Shown one piece after another: positions 31,162-40,782 of a stretch of 64,000 nucleotides of DNA. The DNA lies in contig NZ_CP069338.1 in the NCBI RefSeq assembly GCF_016859125.1, positions 9,179,501 to 9,243,500 of the forward strand, in the 5' to 3' direction. The notes beneath the pieces were generated by a model. The model was not told where the DNA came from, made no database searches, and worked only from the letters and a program-made list of their open reading frames with translations. The translations under genes were made by a program, and so were the position numbers. How positions within the stretch are numbered: the stretch's first letter is position 1; each line of letters opens with the position of its first letter. This stretch comes from Archangium violaceum. GTDB taxonomy: Bacteria > Myxococcota > Myxococcia > Myxococcales > Myxococcaceae.

Positions 31162-32400
31162 ATGAAAGCCAAGATCCCCCGTCCCGCTCCGGTGAGCCCA
31201 CAGCAGTCCTCCGCCGCGCATCGGGCCACCCTGGAGGAGAGGCCCTCCTCGGAGCTCCCCCTGTCGGAGCCACCCAGCCTCCAGTCTCAGCAGGAGACGG
31301 CCGAGCGTTTCGGACACCACCTGGAGCGCATTCCCGTCAGTAGCCAGAGCCGCATCCAAAACCCTCTGCAGAAACGAGCACTCGCGCCCCAGCCGGTGCA
31401 GCGCCTCGCCGAGATGGCGCCTCCGAACCGCACCGGGCTGCCCGATTCGCTCAAGGCGGGCATCGAGGCGATGTCGGGCGTGTCGCTCGACAGGGTCAAG
31501 GTCCATTACAATTCGTCCAAGCCCGCGCAGCTCAACGCCTATGCCTATGCGCAGGACCAGGACATCCACGTCGCGCCGGGCCAGGAGCAGCACCTGCCGC
31601 ACGAGGCGTGGCACATCATCCAGCAGGCGCAGGGGCGCGTGCGCGCGACGATGCAGATGCAGGACGGCCTTGCAGTCAACGACGAGCACGGCCTCGAGCG
31701 CGAGGCCGAGGTGATGGGCGCCCGGGCGGCGCAATTGCAGGCGAAGTCCGCGGCGCACGGCTCGGGATGCGGTTGCGGCTGCTGCGCTGGCGGACAGCAG
31801 GCGGTCCAGAGCAAGGCGGTCCAGAGCAAGGCGGTCCGCGGCGCGCCGGTGCAGCTCTGCGTGCATTGCGGCGACAACAGCTGCATCAAGGGCGAGAAAT
31901 GCGGCTATGACCGGTCGATGGGCGGCCTGTTCACCACCGACGCGCCCGCGGTGCTCCCCTACTACAGCTCCAACGCCAAGAAGCAGAGCGGCAAGGCGTT
32001 CGGCACCGAGCTCGAGCATCCGATCCCTGGCCAGGCGCTGCGGCTGATGGGTCAGGGTGGCGGCTATCGCCAGGAATATGTCGTGCCAACCGACACCGCC
32101 GTCCACCGCGGGGCAGTGAGCGGCGCGGGCGGCGGCATCAGTTCGACGGGCAGCAGTTCGACGTCCAGGGGCTGGGCCCAGCATCTTGCCAACCTGCCGA
32201 CCAACTTCGATGTCGTGCGCTCGTCGCTGACCGAGCAGATCAACGCCCATCTGACGCAGGAGGCGTTCAGCGAGTCGGTGGCGCAACAGCTCTCGGACTG
32301 GCTCGTGGCGCAGCAACAGCAGGCGGGACGCATCACGGCCGTTGAGCGCGAGCAACTGCAAACACTGTTGATGAACCGCTACCTCGACAACAAGAAGTAA
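31162..32400 (+). CDS. DUF4157 eCIS cargo with Cys-rich linker and putative toxin domain
   Basis: A 412-aa protein. Residues about 90-160 are a DUF4157 domain (MSGVSLDRVKVHYNSS, DIHVAPGQEQHLPHEAWHIIQQAQG) with the HEAWH variant of the HExxH motif. This is the hallmark of cargo loaded in eCIS particles. A Cys-rich linker follows (GCGCGCCAGG; LCVHCGDNSCIKGEKC). The C-terminal domain (about 240-412) has GTELEHPIPGQALRLMG, which may be a nuclease- or peptidase-like site, then a helical end (QQLSDWLVAQQQQ). Codons in the second half (many TAT, GAA, GTC, GGC) differ from neighbours, suggesting transfer. AAGGTG precedes ATG 31162. Toxin activity is inference. Confidence 0.7.
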   Translation: MKAKIPRPAPVSPQQSSAAHRATLEERPSSELPLSEPPSLQSQQETAERFGHHLERIPVSSQSRIQNPLQKRALAPQPVQRLAEMAPPNRTGLPDSLKAGIEAMSGVSLDRVKVHYNSSKPAQLNAYAYAQDQDIHVAPGQEQHLPHEAWHIIQQAQGRVRATMQMQDGLAVNDEHGLEREAEVMGARAAQLQAKSAAHGSGCGCGCCAGGQQAVQSKAVQSKAVRGAPVQLCVHCGDNSCIKGEKCGYDRSMGGLFTTDAPAVLPYYSSNAKKQSGKAFGTELEHPIPGQALRLMGQGGGYRQEYVVPTDTAVHRGAVSGAGGGISSTGSSSTSRGWAQHLANLPTNFDVVRSSLTEQINAHLTQEAFSESVAQQLSDWLVAQQQQAGRITAVEREQLQTLLMNRYLDNKK

Positions 32401-32611
32401 GCGTCGGCGGCGCGTTCCTAGCGCGCAGCGGGGCCAAGCTCCACCTCATCTCCTGTCGAGCCAACCAGCAACGCTCCCGCCGCCTTCGAGGGCTCAGCGC
32501 CAGATCCCTCCTATACACCAGTGAGACAGATCAGGCCGAGGCCTTCTTCTTCTTCTTTTCCCACTCGAACTTTCGGGATTTGTGTTTGTCGATCATGTCC
32601 GCGATGCGCTG

Positions 32612-32810
32612 CTAAGTACACGGATGTTTCAGATTGAGGATGGTCGCGTCGTCGGGAAGAGCATCCTCAAGCGCCTCTTGAACCAGATCCCTCAGGCATT
32701 CATCCGAGGTACAGGAGTTGATGACGGTATCGCTGTCTTCGTAGAGCTCTTCTATCCGATGCGCATATGAGGCGCGCCCGAATTTTTCCCAGCAGTCCTT
32801 GATGCGGCTG
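32612..32810 (-). pseudogene. Fragment of unknown gene, cut by transposon
   Basis: The minus strand codes DCWEKFGRASYAHRIEELYEDS and RDLVQEALEDALPDDATILNLKHPCT, with a normal stop at 32612. This looks like the C terminus of a real acidic protein. It loses sense where the transposase sequence begins near 32800. No function is assignable; it could have been an immunity-type or cargo-linked protein. Confidence 0.35.
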
Positions 32811-33800
32811 GCCCGCCAGTCGGGGCTCAAGAAGCTTGGGCACCTGTCGGTGGACGGCACGAAGGTGAAGGCCAATGCCAGCAAGCACAAGGCCATGAGC
32901 TACGGACGCATGGAGGAGGCCATGAAGAAGCTGGACGAGCAGATTGACAGGCTGCTGGAGGAGGCAGCGGCGCTGGATGCCGAGGAAGACAAGCGCTACG
33001 GCAAGGGGCGGCGCGGGGATGAGTTGTCCGAGGAGCTTAGGGAATCGAAGAAGCGCGCCGAGCGGCCGCGGGAGGCCGCGCGCCAAGTGGAGGCGGAGAA
33101 GAAGCTGGCGTTGCGGTGGAGAGGGAGAAGCGCCGGGAGAAGATTCAAAAGGCCAAGGAGGAAATGGAGAAGGAGGCCAGGGAGAAGGCCGAGGCCAAGG
33201 GCCAGGACAAGCCCGAGGAGGCGAAGCCCTCCGAGAAGGCACAGCGTAACTTCACGGACAGCGACTCGCGGATAATGCCGCGGGGAGGCACCTTCCAGCA
33301 GTCCTACAACGCGCAGGTTGCGGTGGACGCGGACACGCAGCTGATAGTGGCGCAGGAGATGGGGCAGATCGCCAACGATGCACGTCAGCTCGAGCCGATG
33401 GTGGCGCAGGCGCAGGCCAACACGGGGCTGGTGCCCGTGCAGCTGAGCGCGGACTCGGGCTACCTGTGCCAGGAGGACATCGAGAAGGTGGAGGCCAAGG
33501 GCGTGGAGCGCTTTATCGCCACGGGTCGCTCGAAGCACGGGGAGGAGGCGGCAGCGGCACCGCGCGGGCGCCCGCCCTAGGGCCTGAGCTTCAAGGAGCG
33601 GATGAGGCGCAAGCTGCTGACGAAGCGAGGCAAGGCGGCCTACGCCAGACGCAAGGTGACGGCCGAGCCCGTCATCGGCCAGGTGAAGAACGGGACGCTG
33701 CCGCGCTTCTCGCTGCGGGGCCTGCCCAAGGTACGCGGAGAATTCTCTCTGGCGTGCGCAGTGCACAATCTCAAGAAGCTGTGGCGTCAGGGATGGGAGT
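32806..33800 (+). pseudogene. IS1182-family transposase, decayed
   Basis: The first frame reads GHLSVDGTKVKANASKHKAMSYGRMEEAMKKLDEQ, a signature of IS1182-type DDE transposases, and a coiled region. The frame is lost near 33105. It continues in another frame with RNFTDSDSRIMPRGGTFQQSYNAQVAVDADTQLIVAQ and LSADSGYLCQEDIEKV. A TAG at 33578 then interrupts before RMRRKLLTKRGKAAYARRKVTAEPVIGQVKNG and the C terminus FSLACAVHNLKKLWRQ. The N-terminal third is missing. One frameshift, one stop and one truncation: not active. Ends are approximate. Confidence 0.8.
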
Positions 33801-33930
33801 TGCTTGCGCAGGGCCTCGAGCGCGAGGGGATGCTCGGGGACGAGTGCGAGGGCCCGCTGGAAGGCCTCCCGCGCGCGCGAGAGGAGCCGCCCGCGCTCCT
33901 CCGGACTCACGGCGGATTGGGTGGAGAGGT
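33790..33930 (-). pseudogene. TPR-like gene fragment after the eCIS operon
   Basis: On the minus strand the sequence SPEERGRLLSRAREAFQRALALVPEHPLALEALRKQL is a typical TPR helix pair. It begins directly after the stop of the 1389-aa gene and runs into the transposase 3' end, where sense is lost. It is probably the remaining start of a further operon gene truncated by the insertion. A GTG near 33911 could be its start. Confidence 0.35.
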
Positions 33931-33942
33931 GGAGGGCCGTCC

Positions 33943-36900
33943 TCAGCGCCCCTCGTAGCCCTCTGGCAGCTTCACGTTCACGTAGAAGGCGTACTCCACC
34001 GCCACGATGCGGTTCTGGAACGTCATCGGCTGGTAGCGGCGCGTGTGCATCATCTGGACGAGCGCGTCCCCCAGGTCCGCGGGCGCCTTGAGGACGCGGC
34101 AGTTCGTCACGTGCCCGCTCGTCTGGATGACGCACAGCAGGATGGCCTCGCCTTCAATGCCCGCGTGCAGGGGCCCCTCCGGGTAGATGAAGGGCTCGCC
34201 CGGGTCCACGAGCTGGGGCGGCATGGGCGTCATGCCCTCCTGGTAGGGCACCACCGGGGCCGTCCCGGCGTCGGCGGCCGGAGTGCCGGCATCGCGCGCG
34301 GAGGGGGTGCTTCCATCCGACACCCGCGTTGGCACGGGGGGCTCGTCACTGTGGGTGGGCCGAGCGCAGCGCGGCAGGTTGGAGGGCGGCTGCGCGGCGT
34401 GCTCGGGCCGCTTGCCGGTCCGCATGAACGCCACCAGCTCCTCCTCCGTGCCCAGGAAGACGTCCTGGTCCACGCACCCGGAGATGCCGTCCACCTTCCC
34501 GTGGTCGCCCACCTGCCAGAAGGTCCACGGGGCTCCCGCGTCCGGCCTGCCCGCAATCCACAGCGGGTAGTCCTGAAAGCCTCCGCCGAGCTGCTCCTTC
34601 CAGTAGGACGTGTCGCTATAAAGGATGGGCCGGCGCTTCGTCCCCTCCTCCACCCGCTCCAGCCACGTCCTCACCCCGGCGACGATGTCCGCGCGGTGCA
34701 CTCCGTCCGTCACCTCCACGTCCAGCACGGGCGGCAAGTCACCGGCCTGGAGCGGAGGAAGGCTGCTCAGGAAGAACTCCGCCTGGTCGCTCGCGCTGTC
34801 CCGGGGGCGGTAGAAGTGGTACGCGCCGCGCGCCACCCCCGCATCCGCCAGCGCGCCCCAGTTGTCCTTGAAGCGAGGGTCATGGAAGTGCTTCCCCTCC
34901 GTCGCCTTCATGAAGACGAAGTTCGGCTTCTTCTTCAGCACCGTGGGCCAGTCCACCTCGCCCTGGAAGTGGGAGAGGTCGAAGCCCTGGGCCTGCACCC
35001 TGTCCGGGGGCGGAGGGGGCGGCGTGGACGGCGTGGGCCAGATGATGCCGGCTCCCAGCCCGAGCACCGCCATCACCAGCGCACCCAGCCCGAGCCTCCC
35101 CAGGCGCTGCGCGGGCGTGGGCGCGGGCTCGAAGCGCGGCGCGCGGAACCTGGGGGGACGCTTCGTGCTGCGTGCCGCCACCTGCCGCCCTGGAGCCTTC
35201 CCCGTCCCTGACTCCGCTGGAGACACGGGCGCTGAAGGAGAGGGCTGCGCCTGTTCGGAGGCACCAGCCGCCTCCGGGGAGGAGGGCTCGGACTGGGCCT
35301 CCAGGGCGGCGGTCTCGCGCTTGCGGTGGACGTACAGCAGCGACGCCACCTCGAGCGAGTGGCTCGCGGCGAGCGGCCCCGAGGCATTGGCGCCTCCGGT
35401 GACGAGCAGCTCGCCCGGGAGCATCACCGCCCCGGCGCCGCGCAGCGCCTCGGGCAGGGGCTCCTGGGGCAGCCAGGCATCGCTCGTGAAGCTGTAGCGC
35501 TCCACGTCGTCCAGCGGCTTGCCCGCGAAGCTGCCACCCACCACGTACAGCCGGTCATCCATTGCCGCCGCGGCCACCTCCGAGCGCGGCCGCTCCAGCG
35601 AGGCCAGCTGCGCCCAGCGGTCCTTGAGCGGGTCGAGCTGGGCATGCCGCGCCAGCGGCCGGGCCGGCAGCAGCAGGGGCTTGTGTTCGCCTCCCACCAC
35701 GTGCAGGCGTCCCCGCAGCGCCTGGACGCCGAAGCGCCGGGCCGACACCTTCAGCGGCCTCGCCACCTCCCACCGCTCGAGCCGCGGGTCGTACACCTCC
35801 ACCTGCGCGCTGGTGCGCTTGAGCCAGCTCAGCAGCCTGGGCCGGCGCAGCGTGTCCTCCACGCCCCACCACGGCAGGGGCCAGCACTCCAGGCCTCCCA
35901 GGACGAAGAGCAGGCCATCGCAGGCCACCGCGCCCGGCTCATCGCGAGGCGTGGGCAGCGGGGGCAGCGGCTCCGTCCACCGCCCCCCCTTCTCTCCGTC
36001 CCGGGGCGGCTCGAAGGCCACGTGGCGCGAGAGCGGGTGGCCGTGCGCGTCCCGGCCTCCCAGCACGTGGATGCGGTCGCCCAGCGCCACCGCCGTGAAG
36101 CCCGGCTGCGGCTGCGGCAGGTGCCCCACCTTCTCCCAGGCCTCCGCCTCCCCCTTGCACCGCCACACCTGCCCGGTGTCTTGCAGCGCGTAGGCCACGT
36201 GCTTCAGCGTCACCAGCACCACCCGGCTCGGCACGCCCGGCAGCGCGGTGCGCTCCACCCACTCCGCGTGGTGGTCGAAGGCGGCCACCGTGAGGTGGCT
36301 CTCCTCATAGCCGTGCGGCGGCTGCGGGGACTCGCTGAGGATGCAGGAGCCCGCGGGCACCATGCCCACCTCGGGCGCGAGGTGCCGCGCGTGCACGCCG
36401 TGCGGGGCCAGCTTCTCCGCCGTCACGGAGGCGTGCTGGAGCTGGTGCGTGCCCACCGTCTTGTGCGCCAGCTGCCCGCGGATGCTGCCCGCGTCCAGCT
36501 CCGCGTCCACCCGCAGCGAGCCGAGCACCCGCACGTCCTCCGGGAAGCAGATGGGCCCCGCTGGCACGTCCGGCTCCCCCGCGCCCCGGGACAGCGGCGC
36601 GAAGAAAAGGCGCCGGTCCTCCACCCCCACGTCACCCTGGGCGTCCACGCGCAACACCGCGAGCAGGCTGTAGCGGTGCTCCCCGCCCTGGGGCCGCAGC
36701 GCGAGCGGCTGCTGCCGCGCGTCCCGGGGCCACTCCACGTCGCCCGTGCGCGTGCGCGCCGCCAGCGTCCAGAAGTCCCCCGCGTGGAAGGAGCCCTCGC
36801 CGGTGAACTGCACCTGGACGCCGTGCTCCAACTCCACCCACTGCGTGTCCACCGCCAGGGGCCCGGGCGCGCCCGGCGTCTGGTCCCACCGCCGCAGCAG

Positions 36901-38112
36901 CGGGCAGTCCCTGGCCTGCTGTCCCAGGCCCTCGGGCAGCGGCCCGTCCAGCGTCACCTCCAGCCGGTCCTCCGACACGAAGCGGATGTGGCGCAGGGGG
37001 CCGGGCTCGCCGCGCAGCACCCGTGGCGTGTCGACCGCCTCCACCAGGTCCCCCACGCGCAGCTCCACACCGCGCGTGCCCAGCGGCACGCTCAGCCGCA
37101 CCCGGGGGCCGTCCTCCGTCACCTGCACCCCGGCGATGGGCAGGGCCTGCGTGCCATTGTTGCGCGACCACTTGAGGCTCGCGATGGGACGCAGCAGCCG
37201 GGGGGCGCCCTTCTCCTCGGGGAGCGCGGGCTTCAGCTCCAGCCGGCCCGTGTGCGCGTCCACCTTGCTCAGCCGCGCGAGGTGCCGTCCGTGCTCGGCC
37301 ACCACCTCCACGAAGCGCCCCTGCCGCCACAGGTGCTCGTCCACGGAGTGCGCGTGCCGCGCCCGCAGACCCAGGGCTCCGTCCTCCAGGGACTCCACCT
37401 CCAGCACGGGCCACTGGCCCGCGTGCTCCAAGGGGCCTCCCGCGCACTCGCCGCCCTCCTGTACCTCCACCCGGTAGAGCAGGTTGCCCGGTAGCTCCGT
37501 GGCCACGCCGGGCTTGCGCCGCGCCCGCATCTCTCCCCGGTGTTCCTGCCGCGACAGCAGCTGCTGCCACGCCAGGTCCTTATGGCCCCGGTCCGGCGCG
37601 TCCGCGTCGTTGCTCACCCGCAGGGTGCGCACCTGCCACACCGTCTTCGTGCGCACCGCGGTGTCCGGGCCGCCCAGCGCCACCTCGCGAATCTCCGGGT
37701 CCTCGTAGGCGCTCAGCGTGCGCTCCCACACGTCCAGCACCGCGAGGTACACCCCGGGCTCGCCCGGCGGAGGCTCTCCCGGGCTATCCGGCTGCTCCTC
37801 CAGCGCCAGGCGCTTCTCGTTCTCGCACAGCACGCCGTCCACGTAGTAGCGGCCCGGGCCGATGAAGAGCCGCGTGCGCGGAGCCTCCTCCGCCGCGCCC
37901 TCGGCGGGCTCCGCCTCCAGCGCGAAGCCCGCATGCTCCTGCGGCGCCCCGCTCGGGCCAATCACATCCCGTGTGCGCTGCCGCTGGTGGTGCGCCTGGA
38001 TGTCGGCCTGCTCGTTCCAGTCCGCGTCCAGCTGCACGCGCCCCTGCTGCATCCGGACGGCGTTGTAGTGCTTGCGGGGATTGAAGGTGGAGCGGGAGTA
38101 GTCACTGGTCAT
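33943..38112 (-). CDS. DUF6519-Kelch-TM-GH25 lysozyme-TonB-C fusion protein
   Basis: A 1389-aa protein, last structural gene of the eCIS operon. Residues 1 to about 250 are DUF6519 (YSRSTFNPRKHYNAVRMQQGRVQLDADWNEQADI), a tail/baseplate-associated domain. Residues about 640-930 carry Kelch-type repeats (GDRIHVLGGRD, LLFVLGGLE, GRLHVVGGEH, DRLYVVGGSF, GELLVTGGAN). A TM segment follows at about 1004-1024 (LGLGALVMAVLGLGAGIIW). Residues about 1038-1230 are a GH25 lysozyme (GFDLSHFQGEVDWPTV, FVFMKATEG, LPPVLDVEVTD with the acidic pair, LWIAGRPDAGAPWTFWQVG). Residues about 1300-1389 are a TonB C-terminal domain (GEAILLCVIQTSGHVTNCRVLKAP). It likely forms a fibre/spike accessory that can cut peptidoglycan and anchor or dock. 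The combined role is inference. Confidence 0.75.
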   Translation of the reverse strand: MTSDYSRSTFNPRKHYNAVRMQQGRVQLDADWNEQADIQAHHQRQRTRDVIGPSGAPQEHAGFALEAEPAEGAAEEAPRTRLFIGPGRYYVDGVLCENEKRLALEEQPDSPGEPPPGEPGVYLAVLDVWERTLSAYEDPEIREVALGGPDTAVRTKTVWQVRTLRVSNDADAPDRGHKDLAWQQLLSRQEHRGEMRARRKPGVATELPGNLLYRVEVQEGGECAGGPLEHAGQWPVLEVESLEDGALGLRARHAHSVDEHLWRQGRFVEVVAEHGRHLARLSKVDAHTGRLELKPALPEEKGAPRLLRPIASLKWSRNNGTQALPIAGVQVTEDGPRVRLSVPLGTRGVELRVGDLVEAVDTPRVLRGEPGPLRHIRFVSEDRLEVTLDGPLPEGLGQQARDCPLLRRWDQTPGAPGPLAVDTQWVELEHGVQVQFTGEGSFHAGDFWTLAARTRTGDVEWPRDARQQPLALRPQGGEHRYSLLAVLRVDAQGDVGVEDRRLFFAPLSRGAGEPDVPAGPICFPEDVRVLGSLRVDAELDAGSIRGQLAHKTVGTHQLQHASVTAEKLAPHGVHARHLAPEVGMVPAGSCILSESPQPPHGYEESHLTVAAFDHHAEWVERTALPGVPSRVVLVTLKHVAYALQDTGQVWRCKGEAEAWEKVGHLPQPQPGFTAVALGDRIHVLGGRDAHGHPLSRHVAFEPPRDGEKGGRWTEPLPPLPTPRDEPGAVACDGLLFVLGGLECWPLPWWGVEDTLRRPRLLSWLKRTSAQVEVYDPRLERWEVARPLKVSARRFGVQALRGRLHVVGGEHKPLLLPARPLARHAQLDPLKDRWAQLASLERPRSEVAAAAMDDRLYVVGGSFAGKPLDDVERYSFTSDAWLPQEPLPEALRGAGAVMLPGELLVTGGANASGPLAASHSLEVASLLYVHRKRETAALEAQSEPSSPEAAGASEQAQPSPSAPVSPAESGTGKAPGRQVAARSTKRPPRFRAPRFEPAPTPAQRLGRLGLGALVMAVLGLGAGIIWPTPSTPPPPPPDRVQAQGFDLSHFQGEVDWPTVLKKKPNFVFMKATEGKHFHDPRFKDNWGALADAGVARGAYHFYRPRDSASDQAEFFLSSLPPLQAGDLPPVLDVEVTDGVHRADIVAGVRTWLERVEEGTKRRPILYSDTSYWKEQLGGGFQDYPLWIAGRPDAGAPWTFWQVGDHGKVDGISGCVDQDVFLGTEEELVAFMRTGKRPEHAAQPPSNLPRCARPTHSDEPPVPTRVSDGSTPSARDAGTPAADAGTAPVVPYQEGMTPMPPQLVDPGEPFIYPEGPLHAGIEGEAILLCVIQTSGHVTNCRVLKAPADLGDALVQMMHTRRYQPMTFQNRIVAVEYAFYVNVKLPEGYEGR

Positions 38113-38121
38113 GAATGGATT

Positions 38122-40782
38122 TCAGTCGATGAAGGAGACGCCGACGCTCAGGCTCGCCGGGAGGTACTCCTCGAGCACGTCCTGGAGCGTGGCGAGTCGG
38201 CGCTCCTCGTGCACGTCATGGAAGACACCCGGCTCGCCCCCGTCCGCCGCCGCCGTGCGCAGCTCCGCCGGCCCGCCCTCCGCGAGCCGACCGTAGCCGG
38301 GCTCGCCGAAAGAGAGTGACACGAACCCGGGCGCGGAAGCGATGACACCCGGGCCTGCCTCCTCTTTCGGCGCCGAGAAGAGCAGGCAGCGGTGGCGTGG
38401 CAGCTCGCGCGACGACCAGGGGAGCGCGCTCCAGTGCAGCTGGCTGTCCTGCCGCCGCACCACGCGCACCCTCCGGGTGAAGAGGCACTCGCGCGCCAGT
38501 TCCAGTGCTTCCACGTAGACCTTGCCCACCACCGTGCAGTGCTCCATCACCGTCAGCGGGCCCACCGAGCCGGCAGCCAAACCACTGAGGGCTTCCTCCT
38601 CCTGCGCGCGGACGAGGCTGTCCCTCAGCGTGAGGTGGGCTGCTCCCGCCTCCAGCCGCACGGGCCCCAGCAGGCTGCGCTTCACCTCCACCTCCTGCCA
38701 GGCGGTATTGGGCCCGGAGGTGAGCGGTCCCAGCAGGGTGCAGTGCGCCACCTTCACCTGCAGCCGGCCGTCCAGCGTCAGGCCTCGCGCCTGCAGCCCG
38801 TCCACGGAGAGCCGGTTCTCCTCGCCGAAGGCCTCCACCTGCAGCGTGCCGTCCAGCGTGGGCAGCTCCCCCTCGATGGCCTCGAGCCGCAGGGAGGCAC
38901 TCCTCAGGAGGAGGTGGAAGGGCTGGCCCAGGGGCGGGACATAGGTGGCGCTGTCGACGATGCGGATGAGTCCCTTGCGGAACGTCTCCTGCGCCTGCGT
39001 CCAGGCGGCGAGCGCCTCGGACAGCGTGTTGAAGCGGTGTACCTGCGTGCTCGTGGTCACCAGGGCCTTGCCGACCTCGGCGTACCACGCGTCCTGCTCG
39101 GGGATGCGGAAGTCCTCCCCGCGCGGGTAGGGGCCCGCCCCCACGTCCGCGACGCGGCCGAAGGCCCAGGTCACCCGGGGAGCCTGGGCCGGCGTGCCCA
39201 GCGAGAGCGCGAACCTGCCCCGGCGCACGTCCACCGCCACCCGCGGGGCCAGTCCCAGCCGCCGCGCCGCGTCCCGCTGGGGTGCTTCCTCGGCCCGGAG
39301 GTAGTGCGCCGGGTCCGGGTCCTCCGCCATGACGAAGAGCAGGTCACCCTGGGCATGGGCATGCCAGCCGTCATGTCCCGCGAGCTGCTCCTGGAGCGCG
39401 TGTGCCATGTCCTCGGGCGACTCCCACAGGGGCACCTGCAGCTCCAAGGGCGCAGCCTCGCCCAGCCGCAGGCGCAGCGTGCCCTGGGCCTGCGTGTCCA
39501 TGGCGTCCGTCAGCTCGTGAGAGACGAGTACCGCGGCGCGGCGGGCCTGCCCGCGGGACAGCCCCAGCGCGTGGAGGCTGTGCGCATCATCGTCCGCGGG
39601 CTCGAAGTGCACCGGGTCTCCCTCCAGCGGCAGGCCCGGCAGCACCAGCAGGTGGTCGCCCAGCGGGAGGACGCGGGCGCGGGTGAAGGCGGGCCGGGAG
39701 CTGGCGGCGCGCAAGGCCTTCTCCAGCGCCTGGGCGATCGTGGACAGCGACGCGTGGGCGGTGTGCGGCAGCCGGAGGAGGTGGGGCCCATCCTCGCCCA
39801 GCCGCACTTGGAGCTCCGCGGAGGGGTAGGTCAGCTGCTCCAGGTGCACCTGTCCGGAGCGCAGGCCCACGTGGCTGGGGCCGGGCAGGTGCCAGTGCTC
39901 CAGGTCGCGGACATACATGTCCGCCGCGGGCACGGCCTTCCCCCCGAGGAGCACCTCCAGGCTGCCCTGGGCGCCCACGTGGCGAGCGCCGGGCTGCCGC
40001 TCCTCGCGCAGCCACGCCCGGGCTTGCGACACTTCCGTCGCCAGGGCCTCGGGCGCGAAGGGCAGTGACAGCTCCAGCGTGGCCGGTATCTCCCGCCGCG
40101 GCGCCTCCCACCGCCGCCGCATATAAAGGTGGGTGTCCAGGCCGAGCGGGTGGAAGGTGTAGCGGCCGTCCGCCACCCGCCAGGGCTCGGTGCGCTCCAC
40201 CGGGTACACCTGCATGCGGCTGAGGAGGATGCGGACGTGGTCCAGGTTGAGCTGGCCTCGGGGGCCCACCGAGTCGTCCGCGCCGCGCACGCTCGCCCCA
40301 TGGGCCACGAAGGGCACGGGCGGCTCCGGGGCCTCTCCCAGCTGGCGCACGTCCACCGAGCCTCCCTGCTCCGGCTTTACATGCTGCACGCTCTGCGTGG
40401 TGGACAGCCGCCGGAAGTCCTCCAGCACCACGGCGCTCCAGCCGCACGCCTCATGAATGACTTGCGCCAGCGTGTCCCCCCGGCCCTTGCGCCGGCGGTG
40501 GTGCAGGGCGTTGGCCACACGCAGCCGCTGCAGGTGCGGCAGCATCCCTCCGGTGTCCTCCACCGGCTGCCCCACCAGGTCGCCCAGGTAGGGCACCAGC
40601 TCCTCCCGGCACGTCTCGATGAAGGCGTCGTCGTAGAGCTGGTCGATGCCCTGGTGCACCCGGTCCAGCTCCTCGCCGATGATGCCGAGCAGCTCGCGCA
40701 GCGGCTGGCCCTGCTCCGCATCCAGGATGCGGTAGACGAGCGGCAGCGCGTCGTAGAGGCGCTTCGCACCGGAGTGTCTCAT
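38122..40782 (-). CDS. Tail protein I-like baseplate wedge protein
   Basis: An 886-aa protein. The first 120 residues (RLYDALPLVYRILDAEQGQPLRELLGIIGEELDRVHQGIDQLYDDAFIETCREELVPYLGDLVG) match the P2 gpI-type tail protein that caps the baseplate wedge. The middle (about 150-600) has repeated beta segments and WHAHAQGDLLFVMAEDPDPAHYL. The C-terminal part (about 650-860) is a right-handed beta-helix-like run (LDGRLQVKVAHCTLLGPLTSGPN, LTLRDSLVRAQ, TVMEHCTVVGKVYVEALELARECLF). ATG 40782 overlaps the stop of the preceding gene (ATGA). It is nine bases before the next gene. It is longer than usual gpI proteins because of the helix. Confidence 0.7.
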   Translation of the reverse strand: MRHSGAKRLYDALPLVYRILDAEQGQPLRELLGIIGEELDRVHQGIDQLYDDAFIETCREELVPYLGDLVGQPVEDTGGMLPHLQRLRVANALHHRRRKGRGDTLAQVIHEACGWSAVVLEDFRRLSTTQSVQHVKPEQGGSVDVRQLGEAPEPPVPFVAHGASVRGADDSVGPRGQLNLDHVRILLSRMQVYPVERTEPWRVADGRYTFHPLGLDTHLYMRRRWEAPRREIPATLELSLPFAPEALATEVSQARAWLREERQPGARHVGAQGSLEVLLGGKAVPAADMYVRDLEHWHLPGPSHVGLRSGQVHLEQLTYPSAELQVRLGEDGPHLLRLPHTAHASLSTIAQALEKALRAASSRPAFTRARVLPLGDHLLVLPGLPLEGDPVHFEPADDDAHSLHALGLSRGQARRAAVLVSHELTDAMDTQAQGTLRLRLGEAAPLELQVPLWESPEDMAHALQEQLAGHDGWHAHAQGDLLFVMAEDPDPAHYLRAEEAPQRDAARRLGLAPRVAVDVRRGRFALSLGTPAQAPRVTWAFGRVADVGAGPYPRGEDFRIPEQDAWYAEVGKALVTTSTQVHRFNTLSEALAAWTQAQETFRKGLIRIVDSATYVPPLGQPFHLLLRSASLRLEAIEGELPTLDGTLQVEAFGEENRLSVDGLQARGLTLDGRLQVKVAHCTLLGPLTSGPNTAWQEVEVKRSLLGPVRLEAGAAHLTLRDSLVRAQEEEALSGLAAGSVGPLTVMEHCTVVGKVYVEALELARECLFTRRVRVVRRQDSQLHWSALPWSSRELPRHRCLLFSAPKEEAGPGVIASAPGFVSLSFGEPGYGRLAEGGPAELRTAAADGGEPGVFHDVHEERRLATLQDVLEEYLPASLSVGVSFID

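Noticed and set aside
31162-31400. Start of the DUF4157 gene at 30955
   Set aside because: The extra residues are not protein-like; AAGGTG stands before ATG 31162, where the typical Pro-rich cargo N terminus begins.
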